The notes under the pieces are model-generated. The model was not told where the DNA came from, ran no database searches, and saw nothing but the letters and a program-made list of their open reading frames with translations. Shown one piece after another: positions 7,639 through 13,178 of a DNA stretch of 13,178 bases (the first letter of the stretch is position 1; each line of letters starts with the position of its first letter). The position numbers and the translations under genes are program-made. Source of the stretch: Syntrophaceae bacterium UBA5619 (GTDB taxonomy: Bacteria > Desulfobacterota > Syntrophia > Syntrophales > UBA5619); assembly GCA_002424545.1 (NCBI GenBank), contig DIKL01000043.1, forward strand, positions 1-13,178. The letters run 5' to 3'.

Positions 7639-7670
7639 TTCCGGTCGACCCCGGCAGGGTTGAACCGGAA
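7639..7670 (+). other. Interrupted GC-rich hairpin between uxaC and kdgF
   Basis: TTCCGGT (7639-7645) is complementary to ACCGGAA (7664-7670). Inside it ACCC (7648-7651) pairs with GGGT (7657-7660) with extra C-G and G-T pairs, giving a nearly continuous stem with one bulge and a 5-nt loop. The downstream side reads AACACC with no T-run, so it is not an intrinsic terminator for the + strand. It may stabilise or mark processing of the message ahead of the kdgF SD (AAGGAGAAG, just before 7691). Confidence 0.35.
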
Positions 7671-7690
7671 AACACCGACAAGGAGAAGAG

Positions 7691-8023
7691 ATGAAAGTCA
7701 GCAAAATCAAAGAAGTCAAACCCGTCGAGATCACCCCGACGCGGAAGCGCCGGATCCTCCATACGGACCACCTGATGATGGTCGCCTTCGATTTCGCGGA
7801 CGGCCCGGCGGCCAATCCCGATCCGCCCCACAGCCACCCCCACGAGCAGGTCACCTATATCGCCCAGGGGGAGGTTCTTTTTTTTATCGGCGAGGAATCC
7901 GCCCGGCTTGTTCCCGGGGACATGGTCGCCGTTCCCCCCGATCTGCCGCACCGGATTCAACTGTTGACGCCGACCGCCCGGCTGATCGACACCTTCACGC
8001 CGATCCGTCAGGATTTTCTATAA
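7691..8023 (+). CDS. kdgF: KdgF-type cupin, unsaturated uronate linearising enzyme
   Basis: This 110-residue single-domain cupin matches KdgF in length and layout. KdgF opens delta-4,5-unsaturated uronates from polysaccharide lyases to the linear 5-keto-4-deoxyuronate used by KduI. The cupin metal site is visible as HSHPHEQ at 47-53 (His47, His49, Gln53, with His51/Glu52 alternatives) and His87 in PPDLPH. KdgF-like stretches include LMMVAFDF near 28-35, PGD near 75-77 and the C-terminal TFTPIRQDFL. ATG 7691 follows an AAGGAGAAG SD. With kduI and kduD at the other end of the locus, the complete unsaturated-uronate-to-KDG route is present. Small cupins are hard to name alone, so the identification relies on the tail motif plus context. 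Confidence 0.83.
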   Translation: MKVSKIKEVKPVEITPTRKRRILHTDHLMMVAFDFADGPAANPDPPHSHPHEQVTYIAQGEVLFFIGEESARLVPGDMVAVPPDLPHRIQLLTPTARLIDTFTPIRQDFL

Positions 8024-8027
8024 AATT

Positions 8028-10049
8028 ATGACGGTTTTCTATCGGAGTGGTTTCGGCCAAAAGACAATCCTGTCGGTTTCGGGACTGCTGCTGGGACTGC
8101 TGCTGGTCTCAGCGGCTTCGGCTCAGGGAAAAACGGCTGCCTACCCTCCCTTTCCGCCCGGTTATGTTTCCATCAAGGTGTTCGACAACCAGAATCGGTT
8201 CGTGGGACGGATTTTACCGGAGAAAAGATATTCGGCCGCCATCGACCAGATCCCCGTCTTTCTGCAAAACGCGCTTGTGGCCGTCGAAGACGCCCGTTTT
8301 TACGAGCATGGCGGGATCGATATCCGCGGGATTACGCGCGCGCTGGTGAAGGATGTCGCCAAACGGAAAATGGCCGAAGGGGGGTCGACCATCACCCAGC
8401 AGCTCATCAAGAACAAATACCTTTCCGGGGAGAAAACGATCGGCCGGAAGGTCAAGGAAGGCCTGCTGGCCCTGGAATACGAACGCAAATATACCAAGAA
8501 GCAGATCCTCGAGATGTATTTCAACGAGGTCTATTTCGGAAACGGGGCCTGGGGCATTGTCCAGGCCGCCCGTCTCTATTTCGACAAATACCCGTCCGAA
8601 TTGACCGACGCCGAATGCGCGCTGCTGGCCGGGGTTCCCAAAGCCCCCACCCGCTACAATCCGCTGGGAAAGCCTGCGATCACCCGCGATCGCAAGAACC
8701 TCGTCCTCAAACGCATGGCGGCCGTCAAGATGATCACCGCCGCGCAGGAAAAAAAGCTGAGGGTTCAACCGATAGCGGTCATACAACCCACGGAAGCCCC
8801 GTATTATCTTGCCCATGTTCGCCACAAGCTGAGCGAACGGTTCGGAGAGTCGGTCATCGAACGCGGTGGAATGGAAGTGACCGCGGCCATGGATCTGAAA
8901 CTGCAGCGGCTGGCCGAACAGGTCTTGCGTGAAGGCGTCCGCCGGATCTCTCCCCAGCTGCAGGGCGCGCTGCTGTGTCTTGATCCCGGGACCGGCGATG
9001 TGCTGGCGGCCGTCGGCGGGGTTGATTTCAAGCAGAATCCGTACAACCGCGCCTTTTTTGCCAAACGGCAGCCCGGATCGGCCATCAAACCTCTGATTTA
9101 TGCGGCGGCCCTGGAGAAAGGCTTTCCTGCCGGAGGCATCTGGAACGATGATCCGGTCGCCTACACCTGGGGCGAGCGTCAATCGTGGAAACCGCAGAAC
9201 TACGCGAGGGAGCGCCACGGCGAGATTTCGCTGCGGCGGGCCCTGGCCTATTCGGACAACATCATCACGGTCAAACTGCTCGATGCCATCGGCGTTCCGT
9301 ATTTCGTTCACTTTGCCGGGACGCTGGGACTTTCGCTGCGCTCGCCCAACGACCTTTCGCTGGCGCTGGGCACCGACGAGGTCACGCTGAACGAGCTGAT
9401 GGCGGCCTACATCCCGCTGGTGAACGGCGGATCGCGGGCCGAGCCGCGGACGATCATTCGGATTTATGACCGGCCCCATGACGCCTGGATTGAAAATCCC
9501 CCCGCCGTGACCCCGGTCCTCTCGCCGGCCGTCGGCTTCATCACGACCCAGATGCTCCGGGACGTGCTCGCTTACGGGACGGCCAAATCGCTCGCGGGCT
9601 TCAGCCGGAACCGGCCGGCCGCCGGGAAGACCGGCACAACCGACGACTACCGGGACGCCTGGTTCATCGGCTACACCCCGGACCTCATCACGGGCGTCTG
9701 GATGGGATATGACAAGCCCAAATCCCTGGGCCGAGGATTTACCGGGGGCGCCGCCTGCGCGCCCGTGTGGGGACGGTTCATGACGGCGGCCCTGAAAGAC
9801 AAACCCGCTGTCGATTTTCCACAGCCGGAGGGCGTTGTATCCATCTTGATCGATCCTGAAACGGGCTACCCGGCAGCCGAAGGCTGTCCGGTAAAGCGGG
9901 AGGAATTTTTTCTCTCGGGGACCGAGCCGGCCGAGACTTGCCCGAAGCATGGCGGGGCCGGTTTCTTGCAGGACATCTATGGTCCGACTGGTCCGGGCGA
10001 TCTGACGCCCGGCTTTCCCGCTCCGGCCGATCCGCCGTTGGGCCGGTAA
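8028..10049 (+). CDS. Class A penicillin-binding protein, PBP1A family (GT51 transglycosylase plus transpeptidase)
   Basis: This 673-residue bifunctional peptidoglycan synthase polymerises lipid II and cross-links stem peptides in the periplasm, anchored by one N-terminal hydrophobic segment (about residues 13-31). The GT51 domain shows EDARFYEHGG with catalytic Glu87, GGSTITQQL (118-126) and a KKQILEMYFNEVYFG region. The transpeptidase domain has all three serine-acyltransferase motifs: SAIK (Ser351-Lys354), SDN (409-411) and KTGT (534-537). It is shorter than many PBP1A proteins (about 750-850), and the segment between the domains is short. The tail has paired cysteines (Cys620, Cys638) and a Pro/Gly-rich end. 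ATG 8028 lies 4 nt after the kdgF stop with no visible SD, so it may be translated by coupling. An SAASA sequence could be read as a signal-peptidase site, but membrane anchoring is usual. Confidence 0.94.
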   Translation: MTVFYRSGFGQKTILSVSGLLLGLLLVSAASAQGKTAAYPPFPPGYVSIKVFDNQNRFVGRILPEKRYSAAIDQIPVFLQNALVAVEDARFYEHGGIDIRGITRALVKDVAKRKMAEGGSTITQQLIKNKYLSGEKTIGRKVKEGLLALEYERKYTKKQILEMYFNEVYFGNGAWGIVQAARLYFDKYPSELTDAECALLAGVPKAPTRYNPLGKPAITRDRKNLVLKRMAAVKMITAAQEKKLRVQPIAVIQPTEAPYYLAHVRHKLSERFGESVIERGGMEVTAAMDLKLQRLAEQVLREGVRRISPQLQGALLCLDPGTGDVLAAVGGVDFKQNPYNRAFFAKRQPGSAIKPLIYAAALEKGFPAGGIWNDDPVAYTWGERQSWKPQNYARERHGEISLRRALAYSDNIITVKLLDAIGVPYFVHFAGTLGLSLRSPNDLSLALGTDEVTLNELMAAYIPLVNGGSRAEPRTIIRIYDRPHDAWIENPPAVTPVLSPAVGFITTQMLRDVLAYGTAKSLAGFSRNRPAAGKTGTTDDYRDAWFIGYTPDLITGVWMGYDKPKSLGRGFTGGAACAPVWGRFMTAALKDKPAVDFPQPEGVVSILIDPETGYPAAEGCPVKREEFFLSGTEPAETCPKHGGAGFLQDIYGPTGPGDLTPGFPAPADPPLGR

Positions 10050-10122
10050 ACGGCACTCATGCAGCCTGATTTCATCCTGTGGAGGGTTGGGGTTGTTGCG
10101 AAATACGGCGTCGGGTGAAACG

Positions 10123-11013
10123 ATGAAACCAAAACCGCCGGAAAAGAGGTCCGTCCCGAAACCCGGTTGGCTGGGCCGGCCGTTGCCGTCCGATCCGGCG
10201 TTTTCCCGGACCCGCTCCCTGCTGGACGACGGACATCTGCACACGGTCTGTCGGGAGGCGCGCTGTCCCAACGCGGGGGAGTGTTTTTCCCGGGGAACGG
10301 CGACTTTTCTGATTTTAGGGGATGTCTGCACGCGGCGCTGCCGCTTTTGCGCCGTGACGCAGGGAATGCCGGGGAAGCCCGATCCGGACGAACCCCGGCG
10401 GGTCGCCGAGGCGGTTGTTCGGATGTCGCTGGTTTATGTCGTGGTCACGTCGGTGACTCGTGACGACCTGGCCGACGGCGGGGCCGGCGCTTTTGCCGCG
10501 ACGATCCGTTCGGTCCGCTCTCATCGGCCTTCGGCGCGCATCGAGGTCCTGATCCCCGATTTCCAGGGCGATGCGGCGGCGCTTCGGACCGTTCTGGAAG
10601 CCCGTCCCGACGTCCTCAACCACAATCTGGAAACCGTGGCGCGTCTGTATCCGGAGGTCCGGCCGGAGGCGATTTATGGCCGGTCCCTGGAACTTCTCCG
10701 GCGGACCGTCTCCCTGGCGCCCGGCATGCCGGTCAAGTCCGGACTGATGCTCGGTCTCGGCGAACGGCCCGACGAGATCGAAGCGACGCTCCGCGATCTG
10801 CTGGAGGCCGGCTGCCGGATCCTGACGATGGGGCAGTATCTCCAGCCGAAAAGGGACTGCCTTCCCGTGGCCCGATTTATCCCACCGGAAGAGTTCAACG
10901 AATGGCGGGAGGTCGCTTTGAAGATGGGTTTCGCGCGGGCAGCCTGCGGCCCGCTGGTCCGCAGCTCCTATCACGCCGAAGAGATTTGTATGCTGGAACC
11001 CTCGCAGGCATGA
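10123..11013 (+). CDS. lipA: Lipoyl synthase (radical SAM)
   Basis: LipA inserts two sulfurs into protein-bound octanoyl chains to make the lipoyl cofactor of glycine cleavage H protein and 2-oxoacid dehydrogenases. From ATG 10123 it has 296 residues. The auxiliary 4Fe-4S cluster motif CX4CX5C is at Cys43, Cys48 and Cys54; the radical-SAM CX3CX2C is at Cys69, Cys73 and Cys76; and the C-terminal RSSY (280-283) that completes the auxiliary cluster is present. Other family stretches are VVVTSVTRDDLADGGA, NHNLETV, KSGLMLGLGE and GQYLQPKRDCLPV. The start is unsure: GGGTGA (10113-10118) lies just ahead of ATG 10123, but an upstream GGAGGG (10081-10086) suits TTG 10093 in the same frame, adding 10 residues. 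No lipB or lplA is visible nearby. The gene ends 3 bp from the stop of a convergent gene. Confidence 0.95.
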   Translation: MKPKPPEKRSVPKPGWLGRPLPSDPAFSRTRSLLDDGHLHTVCREARCPNAGECFSRGTATFLILGDVCTRRCRFCAVTQGMPGKPDPDEPRRVAEAVVRMSLVYVVVTSVTRDDLADGGAGAFAATIRSVRSHRPSARIEVLIPDFQGDAAALRTVLEARPDVLNHNLETVARLYPEVRPEAIYGRSLELLRRTVSLAPGMPVKSGLMLGLGERPDEIEATLRDLLEAGCRILTMGQYLQPKRDCLPVARFIPPEEFNEWREVALKMGFARAACGPLVRSSYHAEEICMLEPSQA

Positions 11014-11016
11014 ATC

Positions 11017-13155
11017 CTATGGCCGCGCATCGCTTTTCTCATAGGGAACCGCATCGGCATCGATTTCCCGATCGACCGCCAGCAGTTTCGGAGGCAATGG
11101 ATCCGCCGATCGCTGTCGTTTCACGAGACCGCAGGATACCGTAAACAACTGCGCCATCACCTCGTCCACCACTTCCCGAGGGATTCCATAATAGAGAAAA
11201 TTGATCGGCATGAATTCGCCCAACAGGTAGAGGACCTTGTTTTTCGAAGGATCATCCGGGAAGTCCACGGAAGCTTCATATCCCTGCAGAACCCCGGTCT
11301 GAAGATCCCGGAACGACGTTACGGAAACCCGCACCGGGCGTTCACCGATTTTCGGATTCTCTCGGTCGCAAAGGGATTGCAGGTAATTTTCCAGATCCGT
11401 AAACTCCACCGTTTTTGTAGAGCCGCTGACAAAAATGAGGGTTTTCTGATGCCCATTAAGCAGGATCGCTTCCAGATGTCTGTCCAGAAAGACGGACCGT
11501 CCGATCACGCCGATGACCATATCGATATCCGGCAGGACGTCGGAGCCCAGGGCGTCTATGGTCGATGCCTCCGAAACGGTGTCTCGCTCCGTTTTGCCGG
11601 GGTCCGCGGCGATATCCACGCCGAACAGGCTACCGGTCCGGATACGAAACCGGAGTTCCTCTTTGAGGGATCCGCCGATGGCCCCCTGGGAGCCGAGAAT
11701 CAAAACGTTCCTTCGGGAAAGGAGCATCCCCAGGCGGTGAAGAATATTTTCGACGGCATTGAGAATGGAAACGGCGCATTCCCTGGCTTCTGGTCCCCGC
11801 TTGATGACGGAGACGGCAATGCTCGCCACGGGGAATTGAAGTTTGCCGAACTCCCGCAGGACATCCGAATTGTAATCATATCCGTTTTTCGTATGTTCGA
11901 TTCCGCCCAGAAAAACGTTTTCCAGCCACGTCTTGAAAGGCAACCGATCCTCGCCGGAAGGCGCCTCGATATGAAAATGATCGAATACATCGCCGACCGT
12001 CCGGTTTTCCAGGCACAATCGATTGAGAAGCGGCGCCAGGTAGCCGCCGTCTTCCACCAGCAGGACCTGTTCGCCCCTTTTCCGTGCCAGCAGGATTTCC
12101 TGTAAAAAGAGGTGACCGGCGGCGAGACGCATCGCCCCGAAGAAATCGCATCCTCCCGCAAAAATGGTCTTTTCGATCTCTTCCAATCCGGAGAGCGGCG
12201 AATACTGGCGGGAGAAGGCATACGTCCCGGTGATTTTTTTCCGCGACTCCAGCTTCTGCAAACCGTAAAATCGGAAAACTTCCGGAGACAGAGACATGAG
12301 GGTCTCGAGGTAGGTTTCCGGCACGACGCCGGAATACCTGACGAAAAAGGTGGTCAGCGCGTCACATCCGGCTTCCCGGAAGGCATCGAGCAAACCGATC
12401 ACTTCGGATGTCGCATGATGAATCAAAAAAAGCCTCACCCCCCGCAGCGCGTCTCGACGGGCCTCGACGGCCTGGAGCAGAACGGGCATCCGGGCAAGAT
12501 AATCCTCCAGGTTTAAAACCGTTCGCCTTTCGTCAAAGCCGATATTCAGGCAGGCGCCGAAGCGGGATACATCGAAATAGACATGGTGCGGCTCCGAGAT
12601 CAATTCGACAATATCTCCCCGGGACAGGCAGGCGAGGACCAGGGGATCCTCCAGCAATTGGATCTCCTTGACCAGCACGCTTAAGTATTCACTCAATGCG
12701 TTGGGCGTCTCCCGCTTTTCCATGAGAAGCATCCGGATGTCGTCCGTCGGCCAGGTAAAGTGCAGCGTCTGGAGATGTGGCAATCCTTCCCGTCGCAAAT
12801 GGCGGAACAGATCAGGCCGGTGATCCGGATTTTCATTGAATTCTATGCGGTTGTTCATGCATTCCCGCCATATTCCCCGGTGAATTTGTTCCGCCACCAG
12901 GGTGACATCGGGGAGGAAAGAGCTTCCGACGTTCTGATCGACGACGCGGTGCGGAATGTGTTTCAACTGGAGACGGGACGAAACGGCATCTTCAATGGTG
13001 ATCCGTAGAAAGCGACCCGGGCTGCTGTATTCAACCAGGAAATAATGCCCCCCTTCCTTCCCTTCCTTTTCCTTGAGGTGAAACGGAAACAAAAGAGCGG
13101 GCGGCGGTTGTTCCGTCCCGTCCCGCATGAGCCCGAAGAACTCCGGAAACAGCAT
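11017..13155 (-). CDS. Large S-adenosylhomocysteine-hydrolase-like protein with an unrecognised N-terminal region
   Basis: This 712-residue protein, on the opposite strand to the rest, is not a standard enzyme I can name. From about residue 235 it follows SAHH in order: LFLIHHATSEVIGLL (242-256) like the CLHMTVETAVL strand, LLVEDGGYLAPLL (365-377) like ILDDGGDLTNL, TKNG (422-425), the dinucleotide-binding VLILGSQGAIGG (484-495) with VDIAADP (513-519), FLDRHLE (556-562) like LGRHFE, and a VMAQL segment (666-670). Hydrolase identity is doubtful: Lys452 may match the catalytic Lys, but the Asp-Asn pair after it (SKFDN) is replaced by PEAREC. Residues 1-230 match nothing I recognise. NAD binding is likely; the reaction is unknown. 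The start is unsure: the ATG at 13155 sits one base after GGGGAGG, and the frame stays open to the window edge, so the gene may begin further right. Confidence 0.75.
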   Translation of the reverse strand: MLFPEFFGLMRDGTEQPPPALLFPFHLKEKEGKEGGHYFLVEYSSPGRFLRITIEDAVSSRLQLKHIPHRVVDQNVGSSFLPDVTLVAEQIHRGIWRECMNNRIEFNENPDHRPDLFRHLRREGLPHLQTLHFTWPTDDIRMLLMEKRETPNALSEYLSVLVKEIQLLEDPLVLACLSRGDIVELISEPHHVYFDVSRFGACLNIGFDERRTVLNLEDYLARMPVLLQAVEARRDALRGVRLFLIHHATSEVIGLLDAFREAGCDALTTFFVRYSGVVPETYLETLMSLSPEVFRFYGLQKLESRKKITGTYAFSRQYSPLSGLEEIEKTIFAGGCDFFGAMRLAAGHLFLQEILLARKRGEQVLLVEDGGYLAPLLNRLCLENRTVGDVFDHFHIEAPSGEDRLPFKTWLENVFLGGIEHTKNGYDYNSDVLREFGKLQFPVASIAVSVIKRGPEARECAVSILNAVENILHRLGMLLSRRNVLILGSQGAIGGSLKEELRFRIRTGSLFGVDIAADPGKTERDTVSEASTIDALGSDVLPDIDMVIGVIGRSVFLDRHLEAILLNGHQKTLIFVSGSTKTVEFTDLENYLQSLCDRENPKIGERPVRVSVTSFRDLQTGVLQGYEASVDFPDDPSKNKVLYLLGEFMPINFLYYGIPREVVDEVMAQLFTVSCGLVKRQRSADPLPPKLLAVDREIDADAVPYEKSDARP

Positions 13156-13178
13156 TCCTCCCCATTTTTCGGTCTGAA

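Noticed and set aside
8019..8024. TATAAA as a -10 promoter box for the PBP gene
   Set aside because: It lies only a few bases before the ATG, so transcription would begin at or inside the start codon. The best -35 match (TTCACG, 7994-7999) needs a 19-bp spacer.
8214..10331. A 705-codon open frame on the - strand opposite the PBP and lipA genes
   Set aside because: Its translation is Arg/Gly/Asp-rich low-complexity with no recognisable motif. It lies wholly over two well-supported + strand genes; long antisense frames are expected in GC-rich coding DNA.
11017..13155. Calling the - strand gene a genuine adenosylhomocysteinase (ahcY)
   Set aside because: Length, the missing Asp-Asn pair near the catalytic lysine and the large extra N-terminal region do not fit; only the overall fold and NAD-binding layout match.

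Overview
The window is GC-rich and densely coded, and reads like a chromosomal stretch from a Gram-negative bacterium. The evidence is a TRAP transporter with a periplasmic binding protein, a bifunctional class A PBP, and very short spacers with good Shine-Dalgarno (SD) sequences. Gene content (TRAP uptake, PPi-type phosphofructokinase, a compact radical-SAM lipoyl synthase) would suit an anaerobic Desulfobacterota-like organism. That is an impression, not a demonstrated assignment.

Positions 1-8023 (+ strand) form a uronate-catabolism locus: the tail of a probable kduI, then kduD, a three-part TRAP transporter (dctP, dctQ, dctM), a class I aldolase-like (Cgl0159-type) protein, a phosphofructokinase with the PPi-dependent signature, a divergent uronate isomerase (uxaC) and a KdgF-type cupin. 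KdgF, KduI and KduD are the three consecutive steps that turn unsaturated uronates (released by lyases from pectin, alginate or similar polymers) into 2-keto-3-deoxygluconate. UxaC would bring in saturated glucuronate or galacturonate. The usual follow-on enzymes (UxaB/UxuB, UxaA/UxuA, KdgK, Eda) are not in the window. In their place sit a PPi-type sugar phosphotransferase and an aldolase only 10 nt apart. This is the most interesting metabolic feature and could mark a non-standard lower pathway.

Positions 8028-11013 (+ strand) hold housekeeping genes: a class A penicillin-binding protein that begins 4 nt after kdgF, and lipoyl synthase lipA. From 11017 to the right edge, on the - strand and convergent with lipA (3-bp gap), lies a large gene. 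Its C-terminal two thirds resemble S-adenosylhomocysteine hydrolase (SAHH), but it carries an unrecognised N-terminal region of about 230 residues and lacks some hydrolase residues. I consider it a divergent SAHH-like protein of unknown function.

Regulatory structure seen: a strong hairpin plus T-run between dctP and dctQ, weaker hairpins before uxaC and kdgF, and a weak promoter candidate before the aldolase. I saw no tRNA, rRNA, CRISPR array, insertion sequence or attachment site. Apart from the extreme left edge, no gene-free stretch exceeds about 135 bases.
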